Positions 33,769-43,038 of a DNA stretch of 64,000 nt are shown here, one piece after another; position 1 is the first letter of the stretch, and each line of letters begins with the position of its first letter. Made by a program: the position numbers and the translations under genes. Location of the stretch: IMG/VR virus record IMGVR_UViG_3300020157_000001, positions 27,206-91,205 of that record; one strand, given 5' to 3'. The notes beneath the pieces were generated by a model, which worked only from the letters and a program-made list of their open reading frames with translations, did not search any database and had not been told where the DNA came from. This DNA comes from a virus.

Positions 33769-34383
33769 TTAGAGTCCGGTGAGTGGTGCTTCTCCGTTAG
33801 CGTCCGAAGCAAACGACACAGCGAAACCTTCATGGTTGATAACCATCTGCTGAATCATAATGCTGCTTTCGCCAGCCGACAAGTCGGTGAGCGAGTACGA
33901 AGCTGGCCAACAGTTGTACAGCTTGAAAGCAAGCTTACGCCTGCCGGGGCTGGCGTTGTTGTTAACAGCTTCACCGGGGGTGGTGTAACTGCCGCTTGAT
34001 ACGGGATGATCATATACTGATACGAGGATATCGGCGCGGTAGTCATTGTCGTTGGACGATGAGCCGCCACCAACACCACCCTGAGTCCAGTTATGCATGA
34101 AGGTTTGCCACTTGTACAGGCTTGCTTCGTGGGCAAAAAGGCCCTTGCTAAAGGTGACTGGGGCGTAATCAGACTGCCCGATCATCTTATGAGGGTGGGT
34201 ATTCATGCCACCCTCACGGTACTGGATGAGTTCGTTGCTGACCGAAAGACCGGAGACAACCGCGAAGCCAAGTGTACCTATCTGCTGATCACCGACTTGG
34301 TTCTTCAGGGCTGCTCCCTGAGGAAGAATCTGCACTCGGAACTTAAAGTTGCGAATTGGATCTGTTTTATTTGGACGTGCCAT
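33769..34383 (-). CDS. Tail tube protein, T4 gp19-like
   Basis: 204 residues. RNFKFRVQILPQG, GFAVVSGLSVSNELIQYREG, then KMIGQSDYAPVTFSKGLF and WQTFMHNW are the gp19/T4-like tube order (F-x-F-x-V, V-S-G-L, Y-R-x-G, and the P-x-T-L-x-x-G-x strand). The length is a little above the usual 150-170 residues because of a Gly-rich insertion near the middle. It follows sheath, as in other contractile phages, and forms the inner hexameric tube. Confidence 0.93.
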   Translation of the reverse strand: MARPNKTDPIRNFKFRVQILPQGAALKNQVGDQQIGTLGFAVVSGLSVSNELIQYREGGMNTHPHKMIGQSDYAPVTFSKGLFAHEASLYKWQTFMHNWTQGGVGGGSSSNDNDYRADILVSVYDHPVSSGSYTTPGEAVNNNASPGRRKLAFKLYNCWPASYSLTDLSAGESSIMIQQMVINHEGFAVSFASDANGEAPLTGL

Positions 34384-34401
34384 TGCTAACTCCTAGGGTA
34401 C

Positions 34402-35970
34402 TTAGACGTTGATCTCTGCTGCATTGCTGCCACCAGTCCACTGGCTGAGGTTAATCACAATGAACTCTGCGGGATAGACAAGTGCTACGCCGACAGATAC
34501 GTTGACTATGCCTTGGTCAATCGAAGTGGCGTTGTTGTTAGTCGAATCGCAGACAACAAAGAATGCGTCAGTTGACTTCGCGCCCTTGAGTCCACCTGCA
34601 CGCCAGAAGTTGAGCAAGAAGTTACTAATACCATTGTTAACTTCGATCCACAAGTTGGCATCATTAGGCTCAAACACCGAAGGCTGAACAATTTCCTTAA
34701 TGGATTTACGGATGTAGTTAAGCGACCGGCGAACAGGGATGAACTTATCGGGGTTAACTTTCTCAAGGGTACGGGTACCGTTGATAAATACACCTGCGCC
34801 CGGTACCGCTTTAAATGTGTTGCAAGGAGGGGTGAGGTCATACAGCTCACCAACTTGAGCGTCGGAAAGTTTAATAGTCAAACCAAGAGCACCAACAATG
34901 GTGGAATCATAACCAGCAGGAGCCTTTGCAACCGACCGAGCAAGTTCGGTGCGAACGTACACACCTGCAACCGCGCCTCCGGGGAAGGTAGTACGCAATG
35001 CACCGGGGCCAGTCTTCAGTGGGTCAACCATCTCAAGCATAGGAGTGTATTGAGCGACGAAGTTTCCTCCCGTGACGCCACTGGCACCTGTAGCGGTGGT
35101 TTTCAAACTACTGTAGCTAGCGTCAGTACCGTTAGGGTCTGCGATAACAAAGCTATCACCTCGGGAGGCTGCCTTAGTAGCAAGGTACTGCACAACTGTT
35201 GTACCCTTGCCCACTGCATTAAGCAGCAAGTTACCGGGAATGCTGTCAATAAGATCAATACCGCTAGCTCCGTTGTAGGCTGTGTCGCCTACAGATCCTC
35301 CGCTTGCTCCACCAGAAAGACTGGCTGAGGCGGATGTAAACGTACCAAGTGTTGAGGCGGCAGCAACCGAGCTAGATGTGATTGTAGAAATACTTGACGC
35401 AGTAATAAACTTACTGTATCGGTTTAGCATCTCTGGGAAGAATCGGTTTGCATTTTCATCCATAGAAAGCTCTTTCCAGCTTTCTACCTCTACGTTATTT
35501 AGAGCAACAGACAAGTTAAAGGTTGGCTTTGCTACTGACGAACTTGTCACAAGGCCAGTCGAGGTAGTTAGCTTTAGGCTGTTACCCCATGTACCGGGAC
35601 TGTTAGCCGAGAATGTAGCTAGGGATACAGATCCACCTACGCTACTTCCAGTGTAAACCGTAATAGAGGAAGCTCCAGTAGAGGGGCTGGTAGAAGCAGA
35701 AGTGGCAGAGCTATTATAAATACGGATAATGTAAGCCGAGCGACCACCATTAGCGAAGTAGTGGTACACGCTGTAGCACATGTCGTAAGCGTTGTCAAGA
35801 TCCCCAAACAGAGTCTTGTAGGACTGCCAATCAGTAATAAGCGTTGGACCTTGGGGGCCGCGGGGCGACTCACCAAGGAACACAGCAGCGGTAGGACCAC
35901 TAGGTGCCTGAATCAGTGATGCGAGCTGCGATTCCGCGATGTAAACGCCGGGAACATTATAGGTTGCCAT
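34402..35970 (-). CDS. Tail sheath protein
   Basis: 522 residues. The N-terminus YNVPGVYIAE, then PTAAVFLGESPRGPQGP and WQSYKTLFGD with NGGRSAYIIRI is the sheath N-domain signature. The C-terminus shows GTRTLEKVNPDKFIPVRRSL, NYIRKSIKEIVQPSVFEPN and VNVSVGVALVYPAEFIVINLS, the conserved C-terminal sheath strands. The TAATG overlap with the upstream neck gene gives coupling. It contracts to drive the tube through the host wall. Confidence 0.95.
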   Translation of the reverse strand: MATYNVPGVYIAESQLASLIQAPSGPTAAVFLGESPRGPQGPTLITDWQSYKTLFGDLDNAYDMCYSVYHYFANGGRSAYIIRIYNSSATSASTSPSTGASSITVYTGSSVGGSVSLATFSANSPGTWGNSLKLTTSTGLVTSSSVAKPTFNLSVALNNVEVESWKELSMDENANRFFPEMLNRYSKFITASSISTITSSSVAAASTLGTFTSASASLSGGASGGSVGDTAYNGASGIDLIDSIPGNLLLNAVGKGTTVVQYLATKAASRGDSFVIADPNGTDASYSSLKTTATGASGVTGGNFVAQYTPMLEMVDPLKTGPGALRTTFPGGAVAGVYVRTELARSVAKAPAGYDSTIVGALGLTIKLSDAQVGELYDLTPPCNTFKAVPGAGVFINGTRTLEKVNPDKFIPVRRSLNYIRKSIKEIVQPSVFEPNDANLWIEVNNGISNFLLNFWRAGGLKGAKSTDAFFVVCDSTNNNATSIDQGIVNVSVGVALVYPAEFIVINLSQWTGGSNAAEINV

Positions 35971-36743
35971 TAGAAAGCCTCCGTGAGGTCGTAGTTGTTA
36001 TTAGCGGTAGGGGGCGAATGGTTTTCCACGTTCAACGTCGGCTTGAAGGCCCATACACTATTTGTAAGAGAAAGATCAGATGCGGGTATCTCTGCGTTCA
36101 TCCGAAGGGTAAATACCTTTCGGAATATACGTTTTGTGTACGCCGCCTCTACGTCAAGAAGATTAGATGAAGACCAGTTTAGTAGATCTAATCGTCTAAT
36201 TGTGCCATCTTCGGGTATATCAATAAATCCCCTTCTAAAAGGAGTTATACGACGAAGCATGGTGTTTGTTATCTGCCTATCGTGATCTTGTGATCTTGCA
36301 TAGGAAGTAACCTGATACATCAGATCCACAGGTACGAATGAGTCAGTAGACATAAATGACCCAGCGGGAGTCAGTGCGTCCAATTGGTCATGGGTATACG
36401 TGGACGGATAATATGCTAAGTCATCTCGGTACCAAGCAGCTTGGGCAGCGGTCATGCGAGATGTATCCGACACATTGTAATACGTAGTCTCTGATTGCTG
36501 ACGATCAGTAGCATGGTTTATATTGAGAAGATCTATAGTTAAAAATGGATATGACTTTTCGGTGACATCATGAGGATATCGAAAGAATACATCGCATATC
36601 CGTTGACTCTTGCGATCATCTGTAACGGGGATATTCGCTATACGACGCTTGATAGCAGCGTCTTCTGCTCGTATGAAGTTGGTGGTAACAGGGGCAATAC
36701 TTGCCCGAGTATTCCTCCACGTACGATAGACCAGAAGTGTCAT
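35970..36743 (-). CDS. Tail terminator / neck protein, unknown family
   Basis: 257 residues, overlapping the sheath start by TAATG. A mixed alpha/beta protein with a helical start and later segments YPFLTIDLLNINHATD and DLMYQVTSYARSQDHDRQI. The position directly upstream of the sheath is that of the tail terminator or completion protein (T4 gp15-like) and the size fits, but I see no diagnostic motif. The role is inferred from order alone. Confidence 0.7.
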   Translation of the reverse strand: MTLLVYRTWRNTRASIAPVTTNFIRAEDAAIKRRIANIPVTDDRKSQRICDVFFRYPHDVTEKSYPFLTIDLLNINHATDRQQSETTYYNVSDTSRMTAAQAAWYRDDLAYYPSTYTHDQLDALTPAGSFMSTDSFVPVDLMYQVTSYARSQDHDRQITNTMLRRITPFRRGFIDIPEDGTIRRLDLLNWSSSNLLDVEAAYTKRIFRKVFTLRMNAEIPASDLSLTNSVWAFKPTLNVENHSPPTANNNYDLTEAF

Positions 36744-37135
36744 TAAGGAGTCAACTCCGTACCAATAAGAGAACCGCTGCCGTCAGCAGCCCATGTAGCG
36801 TAAAGCGTTCCAGTATAAATTGGTGTTGGCATTACCCAATATCCATTTGCTGGGATCGACACAACAAACGCAGTAGAAGAAGCTACCGCTCCGTAGTTTA
36901 CGTATACGGCGTTGGCATCGGTGTTTGTTAGAATAAGACCGATACGAGCGCTATTAGAAGCTTTAAGTGTTTGAGATGTTGCTAATGACGCTACCGAAAT
37001 AGCAGTAACGTTACCTGCTTTAGGGTATGAGTCTGCAATGGTTACGCGCTGCGTGTTGGCATCGACTGCCCCTACACCTGTGGTAACGGAGTAGTCGTTC
37101 CCTAGACCTGTTGCATTTCCAATAGTAATAGCCAT
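36743..37135 (-). CDS. Small virion structural protein (decoration/jelly-roll type)
   Basis: 130 residues. It begins with a stretch like other phage decoration proteins (TGVGAVDANTQRVTIAD) followed by a beta-rich half containing ARIGLILTNTDANAVYVNYG and IPANGYWVMPTPIYTGTLYA. The second half resembles small beta-sandwiches that sit on the capsid or neck. It has an AAAGGAT ribosome site and touches the neck gene downstream. A decoration or fibre-attachment role is plausible; not proven. Confidence 0.72.
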   Translation of the reverse strand: MAITIGNATGLGNDYSVTTGVGAVDANTQRVTIADSYPKAGNVTAISVASLATSQTLKASNSARIGLILTNTDANAVYVNYGAVASSTAFVVSIPANGYWVMPTPIYTGTLYATWAADGSGSLIGTELTP

Positions 37136-37148
37136 GAGTCAATATCCT

Positions 37149-37550
37149 TTACAGGTTCATTCGCAGAGTAAGTTGCCTACTGATTGCATCGGTGTTACGT
37201 ACTGCGGTGGATCTAACGATGGGGGCAGGTTCAAGTTGAGGACTGCCATGCTCTAACTCGCGCATGTGCTGCAACTCTTCATCGGTTCCACGGAGCATGT
37301 ACAGGAAGCCCTGCTCCTTAGGACTGTACTGCACATACATCTGGTCGGCGTACTCTGCCCAATGCTCGTTATGCTCTGCGGCGGATTGGAGAGCATGAGT
37401 GGCATACGCTGCGGCACTACGGGTAGCGGCGGCGTACTCGTCCCCAAAGTTTGAGAGGAAAGAATCCGCTGCATCCAGTACGCCTAGATCCCCAGAAAAG
37501 ATGGGTTTAGGTGCGCCAGAACTAGGGGATACAGATTGAGAATGAGCCAT
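37149..37550 (-). CDS. Hypothetical neck-region protein
   Basis: 133 residues, start with GGGGAAG upstream. Mostly helical with a short disordered Ser/Pro N-terminus. The middle shows AAAYATHALQSAAEHNEHW and EYADQMYVQYSP, and the C-terminus is polar. No family is recognised. It lies between the connector and decoration-type genes. A 74-nt gap precedes it, with an imperfect palindrome (tacagg-n6-cctgta at about 37591) that might be a small regulatory site. Confidence 0.68.
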   Translation of the reverse strand: MAHSQSVSPSSGAPKPIFSGDLGVLDAADSFLSNFGDEYAAATRSAAAYATHALQSAAEHNEHWAEYADQMYVQYSPKEQGFLYMLRGTDEELQHMRELEHGSPQLEPAPIVRSTAVRNTDAISRQLTLRMNL

Positions 37551-37624
37551 AAGGCTTCCCCAGTTCTAGGCGATGAACATACAGGCGCACACCTGTAATG
37601 ACTTCATACTAGCATAAGAAGATA

Positions 37625-38152
37625 TCAGGGGAGCGTATCTGGCCAAGGAAGGTCTTGTATATTTGGATGATTAGAGCTAAACACATCGTTCATCATCTCT
37701 TGATCGACATACACTTCCTTACCACTTACACGGACAAGGACTTCTCCACGAAGGCGACCCCTTACCGTGTAAGTAGCCACTGAGTAATACCGACCATCGT
37801 ACAGGAACAGATCCTTCATACGTGGTTGGTATTCCCATGGGGTGGTAATGCCTGCACCGATCATGGCCTTCATGGAGATAACAATATCGGTGTTCTGAGT
37901 CGGTTGACGACCAGTGTCGATAGCTCGGTTGTTATCTTCCTCTTCACTAACAAAGAGAGTGGGGACTGTTACTCCAGCTTTATAGGTAAGACCAGTAACT
38001 CCTCGGGGGGACTCGTCATATACATCGTCGTACACGCTCCCCTCTGACAAAGACAAGAACTCGTACCACACAACTGCCTCTCCAGCCTGTCGCTGGTGGC
38101 GCTCGTAGTGCTTGTTAATGTTATTTAGTTCTCTACGAAGGTCGAGGCTCAC
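37625..38152 (-). CDS. Head-tail connector protein (head-closure candidate)
   Basis: 175 residues, ATGA overlap with the upstream adaptor. N-terminal helix rich in Arg/His/Glu (RRELNNINKHYERHQRQ), then a beta barrel with SMKAMIGAGITTP and KDLFLYDGRYYSVATYTVRG, resembling head-closure or stopper proteins that cap the portal channel. The gene order of adaptor, closure, terminator, sheath supports this. The family is not certain. Confidence 0.72.
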   Translation of the reverse strand: MSLDLRRELNNINKHYERHQRQAGEAVVWYEFLSLSEGSVYDDVYDESPRGVTGLTYKAGVTVPTLFVSEEEDNNRAIDTGRQPTQNTDIVISMKAMIGAGITTPWEYQPRMKDLFLYDGRYYSVATYTVRGRLRGEVLVRVSGKEVYVDQEMMNDVFSSNHPNIQDLPWPDTLP

Positions 38153-38958
38153 TGGAAGAAGATGTCACTTACGTAGGTAACAGGGGGGTCGCCTTCCACA
38201 AACACGTCCTCGCGAAGTGGATCGCCTTCATCAGCAGTGTGAATCATACCGCTATCAATAGCTGGCCACAGGCGTTCGATTGGACTGTAGTCTCCAACCT
38301 CACGCTCACGGTAGATGGGAACAAGGCGTTCTGTGGTGTGACTGCGGCGGCGAAGAGTAAATACTTCGATGCGGTCAAGGCCAACATTAAGAGCCTGTGC
38401 TCGCTTCTTGTATTCTTCTTGCCAGTATGACAGCAACCCCTGAACCATACGGTATCGCTGAGATGCTGATATATGCACGCTCTCGGATGTGATGACATCA
38501 ATGTCTCGGCTGAACTCTGACACTAGCCCCCAGAGAGCTTCAACCAGAGTGAGGACGCCTACAAGGTCACGAACTACGGGAGCCAAGTTATCCAAAGGAG
38601 TATGGATATTATGAGTAATGAGATTGATAGCCATTTCGGAGTAGAAATCAAGGTCATCATCGGATAACCACTCGTAGTGATATCCCTCTACTAGAAGTTT
38701 GTAAGCATCAACTAGGGGTGTCTTGAGACGGAGGATGCTGTTTCGGGAATCCAAATCGTATTGAGTTGACGAAAGAACGGTAGCTGATCCTGCCGATGCG
38801 CTGTTTGATATATACGCACACCATAACGATGTGGGGTCGATATTAGGAGACGACAACTCATAGGTTCTACCTGACGGGGAGAACTCCATCTGGAAGAAGG
38901 TGGGAAAGTCTCTCAGGTAGTTCCGTGCTACCCTAATGATATTGGCTTTAGTTTCCAT
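38149..38958 (-). CDS. Head-tail adaptor protein
   Basis: 269 residues from ATG at 38958 (GGGAGGAAG just ahead); a GTG 21 bases earlier is possible. Helical with motifs TKANIIRVARNYLRDFP near the start, then a beta region (LWCAYISNSASAGSATVL), and long helices (VGVLTLVEALWGLVSEFSRD, RYRMVQGLLSYWQEEYKKRA). Size and position match portal-adjacent adaptor/connector proteins. It overlaps the small gene upstream by 11 bases. Exact family unknown. Confidence 0.7.
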   Translation of the reverse strand: METKANIIRVARNYLRDFPTFFQMEFSPSGRTYELSSPNIDPTSLWCAYISNSASAGSATVLSSTQYDLDSRNSILRLKTPLVDAYKLLVEGYHYEWLSDDDLDFYSEMAINLITHNIHTPLDNLAPVVRDLVGVLTLVEALWGLVSEFSRDIDVITSESVHISASQRYRMVQGLLSYWQEEYKKRAQALNVGLDRIEVFTLRRRSHTTERLVPIYREREVGDYSPIERLWPAIDSGMIHTADEGDPLREDVFVEGDPPVTYVSDIFFQ

Positions 38959-39115
38959 GAGCTTCCTCCCAATCGGCACTTCCTAAGCCTTGGATAACGT
39001 CCATTGCAGCTTGGTTAACGCCGGGGTGGGCATCTCTGAATTTATGCGTGGTTGTGCCACGGCGCAGAGAGTGGTCAGCTAAAGTTCCACTATCAATAGG
39101 TGGGATGCTAGTCAC
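38948..39115 (-). CDS. Very small protein between fibre and adaptor genes
   Basis: 55 residues if the GTG at 39115 is used, which overlaps the stop of the fibre gene as GTGA; a TTG 18 bases earlier would also work. It is polar, Gly/His-rich in the middle (LADHSLRRGTTTHKFRDAH) and ends ADWEEAHGN. It fills the only gap in the operon, and the junctions look coupled, so it is probably translated. No known family, no membrane segment. Confidence 0.55.
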   Translation of the reverse strand: MTSIPPIDSGTLADHSLRRGTTTHKFRDAHPGVNQAAMDVIQGLGSADWEEAHGN

Positions 39116-40641
39116 AGCGCCCGAATGATCCAACGAATATACTTAGAAGCCTGAACCATGCTCATAGCGGTTCCGCTACCCACGGTGTTGGTAGATGCCC
39201 CCGTACCAGAAGTACCGTTAGACATGGTTGCACTTGATGTGGCGTTACCCACTGGCTGGCCAGTACTGGTGAGGGTGTGACTGTGATCACCTATGATTCC
39301 ACCGTTGGTGATAGGAGTATGAGTGTGGGAAGCAGCCGCCGTTAGAGTTGCAGCATCTACTATAAAAGGTTGAAGAGTTACCGTTCCTCCTGCTGGAGAT
39401 GAAGTGTTAATGGTTACTAAACTCGCACCAATAGCAGTACCGCCAGCGCCGTAGTATGACATTGTTCCAAATCCTCCAGCACCAAAGGATGTTCCTCCGT
39501 TGCGAAGATAGGTGCCAGTTAGTCCGACCTGAGAGTCTGTAGTAGGAGTCATGGTAATAGCATGGCCATGATCTCCAGTACCTGTAGCGGGAGAGACGGG
39601 TGCAGCCGTGTTGCTCAGCACTCCAGAGGTATGGGTATGGCCGAAGGTATGAGTGTGATCCACCAAGTGTTGGTGGACTGCCATTTCACCTACTGTCATT
39701 GACCGAGTATCTGAACCGACTGATGCACCGGGAGAAGTAGATTGACCGGAGGTATTAGTGGTAGTACCTTTAGGAACGTACCCACCACTACCATTAAAGT
39801 CAGGAATATAGAAGTGGGTGGAATCTGCAACTCCATATAAGGCACCTGATGCATAAGTACCAAACAATGTTGGGTAATCAGTCCTAGTTAAAGACTGCCC
39901 GTCAGCGGACAGATATCCACTAGGAAGATTTCCTATTGTTGGCCACCCAATCATTCCACCGATAGGTATAAACGCTGCGGGGGCATTAGCTGCCAACTCA
40001 GTCCAGTTACCATCTGAGGCACCTACGTACAGGTTTGAACCTGACCCTGAGGGGGCGGAGGCATTGTTGTAGTACAACTGCCCTTTTGTAGCGGTGCCTG
40101 CGGTAGGAACGGCAGCGGCCTGCTTGCTTACAAGCTGTGTCTTACCGAAAGCTCGCTTGTCTACGATATGAGTAGAGCCAACAGTTGCAGCAACTGGACG
40201 GTAAATAGCAGCCAATATAACGTCAGTATTACTATCGAAATGTATTGTGCTATCAAAGGTAGCAGTTGTAATAGCCCTAGACGCGGGGTACGTAGGGTTG
40301 GTAGCGTTCTCTGTTCCACGTATAACAGCCAACGCTGCCACTGTGCTACTACTCGCTCGGATAACAACGAGGTCAAACCTCTTGTCAGTGGGAGTGGGGG
40401 TCGGAAGCGACAGGGCAGAGTTGGCTGCAATAGTGTAGTAGTTACCGTCTATCACTACTGAAGCAGCAGAGACGTTAACGGTAGTGCTATTACTGTTAGT
40501 GGTTACTGCCCCACCCGATATAACGAACGTGCGGGAGATGTTACCGAGAGCTTCAAAGTCAAGAGAGTCTGGCTCACTTTGATCTAGGACAGCAAAGGGA
40601 GTGCCAGTTGCATCGGGGGCGTTAGGCAGTAGGTATGTCAT
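39112..40641 (-). CDS. Collar/tail-fibre protein with phage tail-collar domain
   Basis: 509 residues. Residues about 215-300 form a tail-collar (T4 wac/gp12-like) domain: PIGGMIGWPTIGNLPSGYLS, ADGQSLTRTDYPTLFGTYA and HFYIPDFNG. A His-rich stretch (HQHLVDHTHTFGHTHTSG) like those in phage receptor-binding tips follows. The N-terminal 150 residues are repeating short beta strands with VNVSAASVVIDGNYYTIAAN. It lies among head/neck genes, not with the tail fibres, so it may be a neck or whisker fibre; an adsorption fibre is the alternative. Confidence 0.8.
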   Translation of the reverse strand: MTYLLPNAPDATGTPFAVLDQSEPDSLDFEALGNISRTFVISGGAVTTNSNSTTVNVSAASVVIDGNYYTIAANSALSLPTPTPTDKRFDLVVIRASSSTVAALAVIRGTENATNPTYPASRAITTATFDSTIHFDSNTDVILAAIYRPVAATVGSTHIVDKRAFGKTQLVSKQAAAVPTAGTATKGQLYYNNASAPSGSGSNLYVGASDGNWTELAANAPAAFIPIGGMIGWPTIGNLPSGYLSADGQSLTRTDYPTLFGTYASGALYGVADSTHFYIPDFNGSGGYVPKGTTTNTSGQSTSPGASVGSDTRSMTVGEMAVHQHLVDHTHTFGHTHTSGVLSNTAAPVSPATGTGDHGHAITMTPTTDSQVGLTGTYLRNGGTSFGAGGFGTMSYYGAGGTAIGASLVTINTSSPAGGTVTLQPFIVDAATLTAAASHTHTPITNGGIIGDHSHTLTSTGQPVGNATSSATMSNGTSGTGASTNTVGSGTAMSMVQASKYIRWIIRAL

Positions 40642-40650
40642 TTGTGTCCC

Positions 40651-40887
40651 TTACAGAGTGTCGTAAATGTTACCAGCAGACAGCAGATAATGGTAGAGAT
40701 CAAGAGGAAGGTCATAGCGTTGCTTATCCACGAAGTCGTAGTAAGTACCATCAAAGTGCAAAGTCCAAGTACCCTTGACTCGTCCAGACTTGATGTATGG
40801 GTTGACCACCACTTCTGGAGAGGAGTCCACAACAACTGCCTCTGGTTCCTCGGTAAATGCTTCAACTGCTTTTTGTAATGCGCTCAT
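40651..40887 (-). CDS. Small conserved-type virion-region protein
   Basis: 78 residues. After an acidic N-terminus it reads GTWTLHFDGTYYDFVDKQRY then DLPLDLYHYLLSAGNIYDTL, an aromatic module found in several phage head regions; function is unknown. Upstream, a hairpin terminator and a palindrome (TATACC-n4-GGTATA) hint that this gene starts a new transcription unit after the capsid gene. A promoter TTGTAG-17-TACCAT is weak but possible. Confidence 0.72.
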   Translation of the reverse strand: MSALQKAVEAFTEEPEAVVVDSSPEVVVNPYIKSGRVKGTWTLHFDGTYYDFVDKQRYDLPLDLYHYLLSAGNIYDTL

Positions 40888-40952
40888 AGAGGTATTCTCC
40901 TTATGGTATGAAATTACACTTACTGCTACAACTATACCATAGGGTATATGGA

Positions 40953-40976
40953 AAGGCCCCCCTTGCGGGGGGCCTT
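40953..40976. terminator. Hairpin terminator after the major capsid gene
   Basis: aaggcccccc (40953-40962), loop ttgc, ggggggcctt (40967-40976): a perfect 10-bp GC-rich stem lying about 30-54 bases beyond the capsid stop. In the minus-strand transcript the loop is GCAA and the stem is followed by TTTCC rather than a long U-run, so intrinsic termination may be partial. Such partial stops after the capsid gene raise capsid dosage over downstream genes. Confidence 0.75.
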
Positions 40977-41006
40977 CCCACTAATATCAGAAGCGAGGTA
41001 CTACCA

Positions 41007-42113
41007 TTACGAGATAGCGCCACCCTTGGTAGCAATAAGAACTCGGCTTTCGTGAGTGATCACACCGAAGCCCCAAATCGAGTACCAAGCGAGGCCATGC
41101 TCACGACCGAAGTCAAGAACGCCGCCGTCTCGCAACTCAACTGGGAGGCTGATTGCGTGACCGAATGCGTTGTCACCGATCATAATTCCACCGTAAACGC
41201 CCGCTCCCAAGCTGCCTTGGCCACCGATAGCTATACCGGATTCAACCTGAGTGGTCTCAATGAAAACCACGTCGTAGATGCGGCCGATTTCACCAAGCAT
41301 GAAGTTACCGGGGGCGGCGTACTTCGATACTTCGATGAATTCTGGCCAGTCACGAAGCGAACGGCTCTGGGCTGGGTTCACGAAGCAAACATAAGTATCG
41401 CCAATGCGAGGAATGTTTGCCTGAGCAAGAACCGTGACGGCATCCTTGACAGTAGCTGGCGACATGAAACCAGCGTTATAAGCACCGGAAGAACCACCAG
41501 TTACAAGGCTAGCGCTAGTAGACGCACTGAGGCTTGCGCTCAGAGTACCTGCATCGTACGGGGCGATTGCGCCACGGACTGAACCCAGCGTGGAGCGGCC
41601 GAATATGATGTTAGGAGGGGTAGAGGTAGTCGAACCGAATGGGCAACTGTTGGTGTACAGAGCGTTACGTGCCTCGTAGTCCATGGTCTGCGCCATGTGG
41701 CGACCGAGCAAACGCGAGCTTGATGCCATCACGTCATCGAACGCTGCGTTGAGCAACAGTTCGGTAACTGCAACGGCCTTACCGCGCTCTGCCACCGTGA
41801 TCGAAATCTGGCTAGCGGTGAGGTTAACCGGCTCCATACGAACACCTTCAACGAGCGACGCACCTGCCGAGGCGGAGATGTTGTTATAGCGCATGAAGTT
41901 AATCTGCAAACCGGGCTGAACACCAAGTTCCGTCTTCTTAACAGCGAACTGCTCAAAACGAAGGACTGGCATGGCCTGAAAGAGGATCTCTTTCGACCAA
42001 ATGGTCTGGATAGCGCCGGTAAGACCGAAAGCAGAACCAGAGGTGTAACCGCTAGTGGTAGTAATGTTGGCAGTTGACGTGATAGCGCCGCCTGCGGCTG
42101 CGGGGAAGGCCAT
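41007..42113 (-). CDS. Major capsid protein, HK97 fold (N4-gp56-like)
   Basis: 368 residues, strong RBS (TTGGAGGATTTAAC before ATG). The order WSKEILFQAMPVLRFEQFA, GLQINFMRYNNI, VEGVRMEPVNLTASQISIT then ERGKAVAVTELLLN and LLGRHMAQTMDYEARNALYT is the N4-gp56-family major capsid layout. Later comes the strand FVNPAQSRSLRDWPEFIEV. Its single-copy position after portal and scaffold, and the terminator behind it, fit the most abundant virion protein. Confidence 0.93.
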   Translation of the reverse strand: MAFPAAAGGAITSTANITTTSGYTSGSAFGLTGAIQTIWSKEILFQAMPVLRFEQFAVKKTELGVQPGLQINFMRYNNISASAGASLVEGVRMEPVNLTASQISITVAERGKAVAVTELLLNAAFDDVMASSSRLLGRHMAQTMDYEARNALYTNSCPFGSTTSTPPNIIFGRSTLGSVRGAIAPYDAGTLSASLSASTSASLVTGGSSGAYNAGFMSPATVKDAVTVLAQANIPRIGDTYVCFVNPAQSRSLRDWPEFIEVSKYAAPGNFMLGEIGRIYDVVFIETTQVESGIAIGGQGSLGAGVYGGIMIGDNAFGHAISLPVELRDGGVLDFGREHGLAWYSIWGFGVITHESRVLIATKGGAIS

Positions 42114-42162
42114 GTTAAATCCTCCAAGGATTAGGTAGTTATGTTGTTAGGAGTGTTGCAAC

Positions 42163-42984
42163 TCACCCACGATATGGGCGAGTCTGTGCCATGAGCCTGT
42201 CTCGTACCTTAGCGTAATCCGCCAATGACATATTCTTAATGTCATTTGCTGTCACTGTCTGCTGCTCCATAATGTTGTCCAGTGGCCCGGTGGGGGCACC
42301 CCCAGTTGGGGATACCCCACGCAGTCGCTGCTGTTGCGTTGACTGCTGGATATTCTCAAGCATACTAGAAGATTTAGTTACAAGAGCCGAAATAGCCCTT
42401 TCTACTTCTTCTTCTGAATTTCCGAACCCAGATGTCTCTTCCAACAACTGTACAAATTCGGGAACAATAGATTCTGCAACTTCGTTGAGACGGCGGTTCT
42501 TATATGAGAGAACTGCTTGGAAGTGCTGCTCTTGAGCAAGGAGTGCTGCTGCTGCGTCGCGCTCAGCTTGAAGAGCATCAATTCTCTGACTCCAGCTATT
42601 CTCTGCTGCGGTAAGTTTCTGATTCCATTCTGACTCTTTAACAGAAATCAGTTCTTTGGCAGACAGCTCTTCTTGCTCACGTGCTTTACGAGCTTCGTCC
42701 TGACGATTGGCTTCCTCAGCCATAATTCGGGCAGCTTCTTCTCGCTCTTTTGTGTACTGGTCAAGTTGATTGGAAAGGAGGTTTACTCGTTCCTTTTCCT
42801 TCTCAATAGTCTGATACAACTTGTCCTTTTCCTGCTTGCGAATAGCCTCTACTTCTTCTTCGGTGAATACTCGACCGGGAGTAGAAGTGTTAGTAGCGGG
42901 GGGCGCTTTGGCAGGAACGTCAATAATGAAAGCAGACTCCGAAAGGTCGTTGAGCTGCTCTGGGGTAACTTGCTTAGCTGGCAT
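42163..42984 (-). CDS. Capsid scaffolding protein
   Basis: 273 residues, about 60% charged, with a long continuous coiled coil (EVEAIRKQEKDKLYQTIEKE through ELSAKELISVKESEWNQKLT) and no Cys. It ends in a basic tail (LMAQTRPYRG), as used by scaffold proteins to bind capsid. It lies between portal and capsid genes, as scaffolds do, and is expected to be absent from mature heads. It carries no protease motif. Confidence 0.85.
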   Translation of the reverse strand: MPAKQVTPEQLNDLSESAFIIDVPAKAPPATNTSTPGRVFTEEEVEAIRKQEKDKLYQTIEKEKERVNLLSNQLDQYTKEREEAARIMAEEANRQDEARKAREQEELSAKELISVKESEWNQKLTAAENSWSQRIDALQAERDAAAALLAQEQHFQAVLSYKNRRLNEVAESIVPEFVQLLEETSGFGNSEEEVERAISALVTKSSSMLENIQQSTQQQRLRGVSPTGGAPTGPLDNIMEQQTVTANDIKNMSLADYAKVRDRLMAQTRPYRG

Positions 42985-43038
42985 GGGTTAATCCTCAAGT
43001 TGTTTGGCTAATAATGAAATGTATTGGAGACCGTATGG

